From positions 16,212,704 to 16,276,703 of the forward strand of contig CM067521.1 in the NCBI GenBank assembly GCA_034509495.1: 64,000 bases of DNA, read 5' to 3'. A model generated the notes under the pieces. It saw only the letters and a list, made by a program, of their open reading frames with translations. It did no database searches and was not told where the DNA came from. The stretch is from Acestrorhynchus altus (Eukaryota > Chordata > Actinopteri > Characiformes > Acestrorhynchidae). The position numbers and the translations under genes are program-made. Shown here in pieces: positions 38,684 through 52,500 of the stretch. The stretch's first letter is position 1. Each line of letters begins with the position of its first letter.

Positions 38684-41600
38684 TTTTATTTATGTATATA
38701 TATATATACACACACACACTGTGTTTGTGTGTAAATTTACATTCTGTATTCTTTAGCGGTTTAGTTTTGTTCCAGTCTAGAAAAATCAACAAGCCCTCAA
38801 ACCATGCAAATAGACAGCCATTAGTCTCCATGGTGTTTCTCTATTCATTTCATTATGAGTATCACACACACACACACACACATTGTTCCACAGAGTGTAG
38901 TTGCATCATCTTAAGCCTTTTTGTTCATGCAGGCATTTGGTAAGCAAGTTGCCTGACAGTCAGCACATTTGAGCATTAATTCAGAAATGTGGAAAATTCA
39001 GGAAATGGTTGCAATCTTGCCCGTGTAGTTAGTGACCCACCTCCTGCCCTGACCGCTTCAGAACAGGTCAGATAATCAAAAAGAAATCAAATAGCAGCAT
39101 TTGCATTTTCCACCCGGGTGTCAGTCATTTCACCAGCATACGTACTTTCCCCATCTCACTCTGAGTTATGGAGCATGTGTCATCACCGAGGAGAGGAAGG
39201 GAAAGGGGGAAATTTTCTGAACATCATGCAGAAATCATGTTCCTGCAGGACTAGTTTAAACTAATTATAGCACACTTGTTTAGCATCCACTGTAAAAGCC
39301 CTCCAGCGTCTACTGTAAAGGCCTTTCAGAAGAACAGAAGAACTGGTAATGCAGCAGAGAGATTTCAGTCATCTGCTGGATTTTCTGGAGTTGTCCCCCC
39401 TGAAGTGTTGGTTTCCTGGGGCTGATACCAGCTGTGCACGAGGGATGTGGACTGCTGGCTCTGAACAGCTGGCTTGCTACAGCATGTGCACATTGGAATG
39501 TGAACTTCATTGACAGTTCGAACATCTTTTTGAAGCCTCCTGAGCTTTTTAATTCTGATTCTCTCTAACAGCACTGAGACAAAACGCTTGTAGATAATCT
39601 GCTTTACAGCATTACTCAATTGCAGAACGTATACTTCACCACCTTGCAGCCCAGTTGACACTCTCCTGTTGCTCCTTCTCAGTCAGGCAATGCTCAGATC
39701 GGACATTCAGGAAACCATGATGTCAGTTTTACATATCAGTTCTTTCCAGAAGCCAGTGGCATGGTTCTCAGAATCATAAATGTAATTAAATAAGTCAAAC
39801 TCTACAACTAGGGCTGGTCAATATATTGATATTTTTTTTTTACCAATATCGGGATGTAAACAGTTTGTGATTATTGACTGAGGGGATATCATTTCTATTG
39901 AGTTTTATGATTTCAATATGAATGTTGAATGTTATTATAGAGCTAAATGAAGTTTCAAAATTTGAACTTTTTTTTTTAGTTTAAACAAAAGAGGTGATGG
40001 TGTTGCATGTTTTCATCGCAGAACCTTTGACTGTAAGCAAATTTCTCTTGGAAATATCTTTCATTTGAATGCGTGGCAGTACAACTGAAGAGTAATCTTC
40101 CTGCTCTATTGACTATATAGACTCTATAGACTTTGAATTTGACTAGAATTTGAAATGGTGTGTATGTTTTTTAATTAATGGGGTTTTTAATATTTTAGGG
40201 ATATATAGCCACCACTGAGCTTATGAGGCTTCTCAAATCTTTGAGCTCAGATCCAACTCATGAGCATGGTCACACTCTAGATTTGGTCATTTCAAAAAAT
40301 TATACTTCGTCATGTTGAAATAACTGATGTTGCAATCTTGCATAAATCTCTGTGTTTCTCAACATGTTAGCATATAGTGGAACAATCTGTGAAATGAAAA
40401 CAACCAGTAAAAAAACAAAGTTTTCTCAGTGCTGATACAGAAATATCTTTTCATAGATCTGATACAGTCTCTGCCTCTGTACACGGAAACTGGAAATCGG
40501 CTAGTTAAGGCATTTACACGCTGAGCTACAACCTGTATGGATCTTGTTGCACAAGAGTTAACAAAAATCAGTTTAGATGATCTTTATATGATCTTTGGCA
40601 ACAATGTGACATATTTGTGGAGTAAATGAACATCCGCAGACATTGTGCAGAGGTTTCACTCCATATTGTGCACATGGCAGCTAGATGAACTCCGTGGATG
40701 AAGACACTACATGACAAAGGCTGTGATTTGTCTGTAAAGAGGCATGTCCCGAAATGTGACGAAACATGGAGCCGACTGGGAGGCATCTGTATAATTAATC
40801 GCTGATAGATTACAGAAACATTGTTTTAAACTCAATCCATTTTCTGTTATCAAAAGTATAAAACCTTCACAAATGTGTGAAAAAATAACATGCAAAATGA
40901 GTCTGAGTGAAGATGCTGGTGGCAACATATGCCTTTGTAGCTTTGGTTCTGGCTGTCTGGCTTCAAAAGGCACCATAGCTAGAACTGATAATCATTTTTA
41001 GTCATGGAACCTAACATTAGTGTACAGAGAGTATGTGAGCTTCTAACCTCGGTGCTTTCAGCTTTGTGTAACTGTCCCAAACCCTGGGAGCCTGGTACCC
41101 AGAAGGAGCGCTTTAGCTACAGGCAGTCACTGTGGTATGACTGAATATAGCAGTCGTACAGGACTGTTAACCTGAATACCAGTTAGTTGCCCAACTGGTG
41201 ATATGTCTGGCTTCCAGGTGATTCACATGGAAAGCCTTTTAGATGTGATTGAATCACTAAAATCCAAACTTACTCTCTTGTTCAGCTGGATTTAAGCGCT
41301 TCAGCACTGAGTAGGGATCAGTGGCCTGGAGTATTAGACAGTGGCATGTTGCTATAGGTACGTCTTCCTCCAAACATCAGAAGATAACTTGTGGGTTCCC
41401 CAAAGGATCTATTCTTGGGCCTTTACTGTTCAATCGTATGCTTCTGTTACCTCAGGTCATTAAAAACATGTTATAGGTTATCATCAGTGTGCAGATGACA
41501 CTCAGTTTTATATTTCTTTAGAACCTAAAGAATTATTAAGCTTGCTGTTTGTGTGCATAGGCCAGGGGTCGGCAATCCGCGGCTCTTTCATCCTTATACT

Positions 41601-44600
41601 GCGGCTCTGCATGGCTCAGGAAAATACATTATAAGTATTTAATGAAATATAATTTGTTGCATTCATTCTGTTTTCAATTTTCATTCTAAATTTGAAGATT
41701 ATTGTGATCTAAAATTATATTTTGTTATTTTAAAACCAGGCAGGTGTAAATCAACCTGATCTGGATCCGGATCCGAATCTGAAGTCGGAGCTGGATCTGG
41801 ATCTGACTGATATAGCTGACAAAGGCATGTGGGTGTCTGAATTCAAATGCTTGAAGATGTTGCCTGTCAGAAGGCCTCTCTTGTTCAGAATCAAAAATGG
41901 AGTGATATTGAGAACCTTCCAAGATCGGACAAACTTGTTTGAAACATGGAATGTCCTCCCGGACACCTACATAAACATGAAGAAATATGCATTTGAAGTC
42001 CTGATGATCTTCAGATCCACATACGGTATATATGTGAGCAGCTGTTCTCCACCATGAACTACGTTAAAAACAAACACTGCTCACAGCTGACAGAGACAGC
42101 TTACAGTCCTGCAAAGGTGAAAGTGACTTCATACAGCCCCGATCTGCAGACGCTCTGCGCAGAGGTTCAGGAGCAGAAGTCCATTAACCAGCTCAAAGAA
42201 ATATTTATTCAGATATTTTGCAAATATTTATTTTTCATTGTTTAGTGATTATAGTGCTTTTTTTCCCAGTGTATTTATTTTTTTATTCAGGTCCACTCTC
42301 CGTTACACACTCTGAAAGCCCAAAGATCAGGAAATAAGGATGACGCCTCACAGCATGTTTTTGCTTTTGTTTGCTACATGAATAATTTAAGTTCAGCTTT
42401 TTAATTCATTTGAAAGAGACCTTCAACTCGGTGGGCTGCTTTTTTTAAGAATTCAAACATTCAAAAAGCAATATATACTGTCTTCTCTTCATTTTAGATG
42501 TCAAAAATTATTTGCGGCTCCCAGTGTTTTATTTTCCGTGGAAACCGGGTCCAAACGGCCCTTTGGGTGTTAAAGGTTGCCAACCCCTGGCCTAGGTGAT
42601 ATAAAGAAGTCGTCTAAATAAAGAGAAGACTGACTTCCGTGAACAAGAAAGTGAGACACCAAGAAATTTCCCAAACCACATGCATTTGGAGGCTAAATAA
42701 TGCCATTAAAATCTTAGGTGTACTTTTTTGATAACGAGTTAAGCCTCATATTATGGCTCCTTGCAGAACAGCTTACTTCTGCTTTTAAAATATTGGCAAG
42801 GTCTGTGACATTGTTTCCTTCTGATAGTGAAAAAGCTGTCCATATGTTTATTTTCGAGATTAGATTACTGCAATGCTATTTTATCTACTCAGCCAAAGAC
42901 CTCTATTACACATCTGCAGTGAGTTCAGAATGACTTGCAAGAGATAGTGAGATCATATTACACCCACAATCACTGTGCTGGTTACCTCTTAGTTTTAAAC
43001 ATGGTTCTAGTTTAAAGCAGTTCAAGTTTAAAGTTACGAGATACTGGCTGTACATTACCTTGATTTTGTCACAGAGATGGGTGTTTTTGGCACAGCATGA
43101 AGTAGAGCGGTTTTGAGTGGCTGTTATAAAACGATGGTCAGCATACTGTGTGATAAAATATAGCAATGTTTATTTCATAAATATATTTATTTACAAAAAG
43201 TATCCACTGTAAACTTTTCTTCCACCACACAGTGCAGTATATTCTTGGCACTGTAGCTAGGCAACATGAGGGGAAAGGTTTAGCTATCATAATGTGGTTA
43301 CTCCAACACACAGTGTCTGTGGCAAAAATGGGTCCCTATTCCCTCCAATAGTATCAGCAACACACGTCAGCAGTGGTCCTATAATGTGTCTGAGCCATGT
43401 TTAAGATCTGTACACAAACAAATTCTGAAATTCTGAATCTGAAAATGTTGCTTATAAACATATGCCTCCCATTAATGACGAACGTTACATGGGAAACATA
43501 TGAACTTCACATCATTCAGTGGCTATAAGCGCAAACGTCGTTCCAATTCCACTTTACGATTCGGACACTGCCAGAAGATAATGGCTGGCATACTCATTAG
43601 CGCCCTTAATGATGTAAATAGAGATCCATCTCGGTCACAGCCAATATGCTCGTGTGTACTAAGTTTAGTTTAGTAGTACTTTCTGAAGGAACTCTTACTC
43701 TAAACGAGACATTTCAGGAAATATGCAGCTAGTCTGGGACTCAATGTAGAGAACTTAATGCTGCAAACTACACTGTCCATTCTATCAGCTTCATTTACCA
43801 TACAGGCGTACTTTTGTAGTGCTGTAATTACAGGATGTGGTCCATCTGTTACTCTGCATACTTTGTTTGCCTCATTTCACCCTGTTCTTCAATAGTTAGG
43901 ACCCCACAGGACCACCACAGCGTTTATAAACTCCTCAGTGTCCTTGTTGAGTGTCGCATGGAGAGCTATTGTCTGTACTCTTGACGGCTTTGTTTTATCT
44001 CTCATAGGTTCATAGCAGGCCCCTGTGCACACATTGTACACATCCAGGACGAGGTGAGCCGGAGACCCCAGCCAAATGCCGTCCTGGAGAAAGTGTTTAC
44101 ATCCATCTCAAAGGTAACGCTGATCCACCTGTTTTTATCTCTCCCACTCGGGGAATGGAATTTCCTTGGATTGTAAACTTGGACGCTCCTAACCTTTGCA
44201 GTGCGTTTTTCCATAGAAAGGGAGTAATTTAGTTCATATTGAGGCAATGCTTTGAAGTGCTCTCACTTTTTGTTCTCCATATATTCTCCAATTCTTCTTC
44301 TTTCTCTGGTCTGCTGGATTTTACTTGCCTGTCTTGTTCCTAAAAATATTACAAAGGCTTCTCGTAAGACCCACCTGTTTCCGAGTCTTGGGTTCATGCT
44401 TTTATGATAAGCACACGCCTACTTCTTTTGTCTTTATTGCATAGGACCTTTTCTTTTATTGTGTGGGTTTGCACCCAATGGCTCAGTCCATATCTAGCCT
44501 ATAGCCCAGACTGGAAAAACAGTGCTCTGTCTCGTAAGGTTTACCGTTACCCTGTCGGTGGGGTCAAGTTCAAAGCACTTTGCTAAATGCAGTGGTTCCT

Positions 44601-45777
44601 TTTCCAATATCCTGTGACTTCAGAGGCCAAATTGAGCCAAGCCGTGAAAGCCACTCTGACTACAGGTGAACGGCTCTGGCAGTATCATGCTGCTGAGTTT
44701 TCCTTTACACAGATCAGCCATAACATTAAAACCACTATGGTGATGGGATTGACTGCAGAAATGGACAGCACTGATGAACTATCTACATATTAGACACCGA
44801 ATGAACAGTCAGTTCTTGAAGTTGATGTGTTGGGAGCAAAATGGACATTGGGTGGAATCTGAGCCATTTGGACGGGGAAAATTGTGATGGCTAGATGAGC
44901 ATGCAGTGGTAATTACTTACCAAACGTAAACCAGTCACCAGTTCATGGCCATCCAAGCCTTTTTGATGGACTTATGGATGTCCTACCTCACAACTTACAA
45001 GACAAGGCCTGCTGCTCCTTCATATGGTCTTATGGTATTGATGCTTTGCCTGGTCAGAGCTGTTTTGGAAGGACCTACACAGTATAAGGCAACTAGTGGC
45101 CATTTACCACCACCTCGTTTCTCTGCACTCTACTGTTTTCTTGTGTTCTGGTTGTTGGGATGCAGGCTTGAGCAGATTATTTTACCCTAAACAAACAGCA
45201 TACTATTGTCTAGCTATCATTGGCCATCATTGACCGTGGCTGTCAGTAAAACATCACTTCCATGTTGTTTATATGCTGGCAGTGACCCATGTCCAAAATG
45301 GTTAGACCAGCTTCCACTCACATAACTACTGCGGCGTTGAAGTGCCAGCTGTCACCCACGTCCAAAATCACTTGCACAGCATTGGCATGCTGACTACTGG
45401 CTTCCTCCAACATACCTATAATAGAGTTATTAGCGTATTAGCTTTGGGTCTTGTTAAGGTTGTACACCAGTCAAATCAAAAGAACACAACCAGCTAGTGA
45501 TTTTACTGCTGTTGCCCTTTAATGTTATGGCTGATCAGTGTAACTAAAGCTGTTTACTAGGCTTTGAGCTTGGGGCATTTGAGATCACAACAGTTAACCC
45601 CTAAAAACCTGAGTTTTTTTTTAGACCCAAAGACTTACTATTCGATAAATATGGTCACTATAATACAAACAACCTGAATTGAAGCTGATTAATAATAAAG
45701 ACATATAGAGTGTAATACATGTTTGAGCCCTTTAGTGGGTTCTGAGATTGTTGATGAGTTATTTCAATATTTAATAT

Positions 45778-45815
<38 letters not shown>

Positions 45816-48400
45816 TAGTCCCCAGACACACGCCAGCTTGATGGGCTTTCCAAACAGTTGGATTGGGAAGTGCGAAAGATCCAGCGATGGTTCCGACAAC
45901 GGCGGAACCAAGACAAGCCTAGCACAAGAACCAAATTCTGTGAGAGCATGTAGGTCCTCTTGCACGGCTTCTGGTCTTTATTCCACACCTGCCTACATGT
46001 AACCTTGCACCTTTTAGCTGCTGCTGCCAAAGCAGATTAGAGTGATAGGATTGATGTCAGTGTCACCCTCAACTTGGATGTGTTCCAGATGGGAATTTAA
46101 GTGTGCGTGCATGTGTGCAGGTGAACGTGGATGTCTGTTAGGGACTGTGTGTGTGTGAGTGCGCATCATTTTTCAGCAGGCTGATGCCTTTGTCTCTATG
46201 AATGTACATGCATTTGACTGTTGGCCTGTGATTCCCTTTCAGGTGGAGGTTTACATTTTATCTGTGCATATTTACCTATGGGTTCTGCTTTCTTTGGCAG
46301 GTGAGTTGCAAGCATTTTAGAAGCAATATGTTCAACTGAACCATGGTATTCAGTTACATAAATATGGGCTGGACAGTACCTCCAGTTTTACCATCTGCTA
46401 TACAGTGTTGTTTTCATAGCATTTGGTGTGTAGTCACTGAGCATCACTGAGCATTTAATTTAGTACTTCATACTGGGAGTAGCCATGGACACAGATGGAC
46501 ACAGTCATCAAAAGTAGTCAATTCTGTATTAAAGGAGCAGGTGTGGGTAACATACACTCTTGCAGCTCAACTGCAGAATTTAAAATAAAATAATTTTCGG
46601 CAGTAAAGAGAGCTTTAGCTCCATGAACTGCAGCACTAACATAATGCTACTGGACTAACTAGCATATAAGATAACTAACACCATTCAAGCAGTTAATTAA
46701 TTACAAACTAATTACTAAACTAGTCAAATTAATTTTACGGCATCAAATCAATTCAAAATGCCTCATAATCCCCCATTAAGAGCTGCTATACCATGCTGTC
46801 AAATGAATGACTGAATTTGGGCAAGAAGTGCTTGTGCTATGATTGACAAACTAAATCATGTCTTTTATTACTTTTGCTTCTCTCAGAACCATCTAAAAAT
46901 TGATACCATCAGATATTAAATAGATCCCCTTTATATATTTGGAAAAGTAGACCATTTAAAGTTTCTGACAAACTGTTTTCTATAAAAATTAGACAAAATA
47001 AAAGACATTTATTCTACCCAGATGACCAGGTGCCTTAGTCCAGCCGTGAGTCATACAGTGTCAGAAAGACATTAGGAAGTGTATTACAGATAATAAGGGA
47101 TGAAGTTGGCACGTAGTTTGCACAGAGGTGCACAGCTCATGTTCTGTAGGGCCTAGCTCCAGCAAAGTTTCTCATTCGTCTCTTATTAGGCAAAGTAGGT
47201 GTGTTTTTCTTTTAGGGCAGCTATTAGACTTTGCTAGAGACCAGCCCAACAGGACTGGACTGATGTACCCCGAAGTTAGTACCATGCTAATTGATTCACA
47301 TGACATTCATCAGTCTTTGCACACACCCATGACCCCTAATAATAAGTGATTGTATATGTTTAGAGAGCAACACTAGCAGCCATTTAGGACTGCCTCCTTT
47401 CTATGTGCTCTTGGGGATTCGGGTTGGGGTGGTCTCTGGTCTTCATGCTGCAATCCCAAGTGGGTCATTTAATGGTCCTCACCCAAAATTGCTAGCATCG
47501 CATTCACCAGGCTCTTCTTGCGTTGTGCAGTATTACTGCACCAGCTACAACTCCTCCAAAATCACCATCACAGCGTTTGCATGTTGGCTATTGGCCTCGT
47601 TAGTGCTGTTTTTAAGCTGGGCCTCTTATCCCCTCACGTCACATGACTTAAACCTATCAGTGTTCTGAGGCTTTTCTGAGATTAGCTGGCAGGCAGATGT
47701 GTAACAGCAGACAATATCAAAAGACACAAGGCCAGCTACCAGACTGGATTTTGCAGTCCTTTCACCAGTGTTGCCCTTTAATAAGTGATTGCATATGCAT
47801 AGTAAGATATTATGCATGTGCAGTAAGTGATTGTACTTATGTGTAGGGTAATCATGCATGTGTAAAGTTATTGTACACACACAAGCTGGTAATTACATGA
47901 GCTGTTACAGGCATTGAGATAAAGGTCAGGGTTTTGTAACATGTGGCTCTCCAATCACATTTTCTGCATTATTGAGCCAGATGTTACAAATTATTCACAA
48001 GGATTGTATCGGATTTCACTGATTGCCACTGATTTTTAAAACAAGTTTTTGACAGATTGGCTCTACTTAAAATTTGCATTGCCGACCTCTGGCCTAAGTC
48101 AACTCTGATTATGATGCACACATGTTCAATATTACTGTTGAACTACAGTAGTACAGCTTTGTAATTATATCTCTAGTTGTTACATTTGACATTGATATTA
48201 ATGTGTAATTACACAGTAATTAGCAGCACCCATATTTTATGTGTGAAAAGAAACCAAGGGTACCGATAATTATGCAGGGAACTGTAGCCATGTTACGGTT
48301 TAGTGTCAGTAATTCCAACAGGGAGAATGGAAAAAGAATCATTTGTATCGTGTGTGTGTGTGTTTGTGTGTGTGTTTGTGTGTGTGTTTGTGTGTGTGTT

Positions 48401-48432
<32 letters not shown>

Positions 48433-49532
48433 TGTATTTCTAGTCTCCCTGGATGTGGGACACACGGCAGTGCTGGTACAATTACCCCTATCAGGTGAGG
48501 TAAAATGATCCCGAGTTTAGCTGTGTTTCTTTGTTTGCGTATACAGTGTAATGTTTTAATGGTATCTTTATAAAGTTGTCTCGTGGTCTCCTCCTATATT
48601 CACTGTGTGTGTCTTTCTGAAAGGTCCTCACTCCTGGTCTGTATCACTACTATGTGACTGAGTTGGCATTCTACTGGTCCCTAATGTTCTCCCAGTTTAC
48701 AGATATCAAAAGAAAGGTGAGTGTGCGTTTGATTACTAAGAACTTAAAGGGTGTGTCAGATCAGATTTTCTGTGTTTTATTCTGGTGGTCAGTCGATGTG
48801 CCTTATCCAAGGAAATTCCAAAACAACCAGTTTTTGTTTGGTTGTTGTTTTTAAACAATATGACTTGCTTTTTGCATTTCTTTTTAAAATTTTTTGAGAA
48901 ATTTTGTAGTTTGCCCCACTTTAGTCATTTCAAATTCCCAACCTCTAGTTAGAAATTCCCCGATCACATGGTGCAACCATGCTTCCTATGATGCCAATGA
49001 AACTACCTCTTTTCAAACTGCCATTAAAACAGGTTCTTGGAGGAGAACACTAACTGGTGGTTCTGTTACGCCAGCTGGTCGTGCTGGCTAACACTATAGT
49101 GAGTGATTGGAGGAGAGAGTGCCATCCAACCCATCTGGAAAGGATGATGCCTGCTATGTTCTGTTGGGTCTTCAGTTACATACAGTTGTGGCATCACTAG
49201 GGTTTGAACTGGTGATCTCCTGATGTAAACATCCCTTCGGTGTTTATACCCTAAAATGATGTACATGCCACTATTCATTATAATCGATTACTTTCAATGA
49301 ATGTTTGTATGTTTGATTTTCATTTTAACTGCATTGAGAGATGATCATATAGGTAAACCCACAAAACTGTAGAAATGTCTTTTAAAATCATTTGCAAAAA
49401 GTGATGAATAGAAATGTAATTTGTGAGGAAAATGTTAGAACCCCCTCTGCCCTAACAGCCGTTTTAACACCTGCTCTGTGTGCTCTGCTGACTGTGGAGT
49501 GTGTTGTAACTTTATGGAACATTATAATGACC

Positions 49533-49592
<60 letters not shown>

Positions 49593-52500
49593 TTACACTG
49601 GCTTGCTCTTTGCACTGAACTGTGTCATATAAACCTCAGGTTTGGTGTGACTCGTTATATTAACTGTTCAGGTAGATGTTTAAGCAGCATAGAGCATTTT
49701 ATTATATATTATATTTTATTTATAGCATTTTATTAAATAATCTTTTACTTTTCATTTTTACTTTTATGTTTGCATTTTATTAAGAACAGTTTTGTTTTAG
49801 TTAATCTTCATATATTATTAAATTTTATTTATTTAAGTATATTTTTTTACATTTTAGTACATGTTAAAATAAAATATTTTGATATTTTAAGAATGTGTTA
49901 ATATAATGTTTACATTTATTAAATATTTAATTTAATGTTTTTACATTTTCTTTTATTAAATACAAGCTTAGATGAAGTTCTTACATTTTGTCCATCTGTT
50001 TGAAAGGCTGGTTGGCGTAATAACACTTTTCCAGCATCAATACTAAAAAGTATTGGTCAATACTGATGGAACACACATTTTAAAATGGGCTGTTTTTAAT
50101 TGTACGTCATCACTAAAGATCAAAGTGCTCCTGCTTAAACTGCTCTCAACTACTTCACATGAGGAAAAACAAAGCTAACACTGTGATATGAAACAGGCAG
50201 GTTATATGTGGACTCATTCGCCTTTAACCCCCTCTGCCTTTCACAGTATTTCAGCCATGCTTGAACTTGATGGATGCTGGACACTCATCAGTCCAGCAGC
50301 CTCTAACATGCTTTAGTGGCAGTGAATCTGTTTCCTGACATTACAGAATTTATTTTTTTAACTGGACCAAACCAATAATAGCGTTAGACACAGCCTGTAC
50401 ACTGCCCTCTGGTTGTATATGTTCAGAGAGCAGAGAAATTTGACAACAAATTATGCAAGAGAGAAACTAACTTGCTTATCAGACATCTGAGCCAGGGCAG
50501 GGCAATATGTTCTCATTGCCATGATAAATTCTGTCACAATATATTTTCCAGAGCATAGAGCAATCAACCATAATGTTAAACCACCTGCCTAATCTTGTGT
50601 AGGTCCTCTAGTGTCACCAAAATTGTTCAGATCCATTGAGGCATCCAGAAGACCTCTGAAGGGGTCAGAAGTTGCGAGGTGGGACCTACATGAGCATCAA
50701 TGTACCTTGGCTGCCCATGATCCTGTCGTTAGTTCAACAGTTGCTCCTGGTCTAATTTTAGAAGATATTGACATCTACATGCTGGGAATACTCCACAAGA
50801 CTGCTTGATGTTTTGGAAATGTTGTGACTCAGTCGTCTAGATGTCACGGTCTTGTTACGCTGCCTAATATGTAGTATGTTATTCACTTGACCTGTCAGTG
50901 GTTTTAATGTTTTGACTGATGGGTGTATTGTGGCGAGTACTTAAAGAGCACATCTGCATGGATCATTATGAAGTGTAATGGAACATAACAAATAATGAGA
51001 ATTTTCATTTCTGACTTGTGTTTGGCCTTTGGTTGCATTATGGTTGTAAAAGTTGATCTTTGCCCCTGATCTTTACCAGGAACCTTTCGCCTTTATGGCA
51101 CCATAAACATCAAAAGATATTGCTATTTGCTTGATTTATTGTAAGGCTTCTATTGAGTCTTCTATTTGAAAGGGTTCGGTCAGACTTGTAGACAGGGGCT
51201 GTATTTCCTTCTGGAGTGGGCAGCAGAAATCTGATTAGTCATGTGACACTGGAATGTTAACTTAAATAGAATAATTGAAATACTTGGGTTTCAGCTGTGT
51301 GAGAGGGGGATTTGAGAGTGGCTGGTGTTTGGGTTTTTTGTGATATTATAATACCTCTTTGTTTCCTTTCAGATAGTTGAATTGCTGGCTGTCCCTTTCA
51401 CATGTGTACAGACAGGACAGGGTGATCATGTTAAAGCGTGTGGTGTTAGTCTGGAAGTCTGGAACTAATGGTGACAATTTGGCGTAAAACGTCTGCAACG
51501 CAGACCATGCAAAATAAATGACTTAATGGCCTGAGGTCATTTTAAGTACAGTTTAAGCAGTTAATGTACAGTGTTGTTTTTTTATCCGCTCTTTGTTGTT
51601 GGTTTAAGTCTGTTTGCATTGAATATGAATAAATTTAGTGCACTAGAGTATGGATCATCTGATCACATCTGAAACCCACAACGTAAACCAAAACACACAT
51701 TTGTTAACACGGTTTCCGAACTACTGGCAGTTAATATGTAGAGTAGTCAACATCTAAATAACATAAGCTAGATTCTTAAACATTTACATAACATTTAGAG
51801 TAGTTAAAATGTAGCTAACATCAGGTAGAGTAGTTAACATTTACAAACATCAGGCAGATCAGTTCACGTCTGGCTAACGTCGGGCAGATCAGTTCACGTC
51901 TGGCTAACGTCGGGCAGATCAGCTCACGTCAGCTAGGACAGTCACGTCTTATAGCTGAAATGTTGTTGGTAGTTTATTGGGAGATTCTGCTTTATTTAAA
52001 CAGTCATTATTTATTCACACTTCATTGACAGTGTACTTTGCAGCTGTTGTGCACATAGGTGTTCTCTTGCTGCTGATGACGAAACAGTTATCTTTCACTC
52101 TGGCAAAAGCCTCTAAAGCCACATTGGGGCCTGTGAGCAGAACAATAGCAATGAAGTGAGACAGTTTATAAATGAGAGTTGTCTGATGAAATTTTGAGTG
52201 AATATTCATATTGTTTCCATTGCTGCATAACCTCAGCTGGTAAGATTTATGAAGTCAAACAGGGCTGGCACACATTCATGATTAATGTCAGATAAACTGT
52301 TGTCGTCTGTAGTTTGCTATTTAAAGGTTGGTAATGCATATTTTCTTTTTATTAAGACACAGCCTGAGAAACATACCTATGTTTTTATAAACTATTTATG
52401 TCCATATGTTTGTGGTCACCCCTTCTAATGAATGTATTGTATTACAAACTCAGTATAAACTCTTTAAAACCCTTAATTTCAGAAGAAACTGTGAGTGAGC

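Larger units (their letters stand above)
28680..44007 (+). other. cers5 intron 1 (15.3 kb)
   Basis: The intron runs from donor GTAACG at 28680 to the acceptor CATAG ending at 44007. It holds a 31-bp minisatellite (31616-31796), MITE copies (34580, 37080, 37545), CA repeats (38654, 38864) and a split LINE with a nested hAT element (40190-43090). Near the acceptor is half of a palindromic MITE (43745-43935). I recognise no gene or RNA in the remaining sequence (28800-31600, 31800-34570, 35330-37070, 38900-40180). Confidence 0.8.

Noticed and set aside
41725..41966. Minus-strand Arg/Ile-rich frames with a dipeptide-like repeat
   Set aside because: They come from a short GGATCCGGATC-type simple repeat inside the hAT element, not from a gene.
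47341..47800. Flanking direct repeat TAATAAGTGATTG..ATATG as a target duplication
   Set aside because: A near copy (GTAAGTGATTGTACTTATG) also occurs at 47822, so the word is locally repeated and not a reliable insertion mark.
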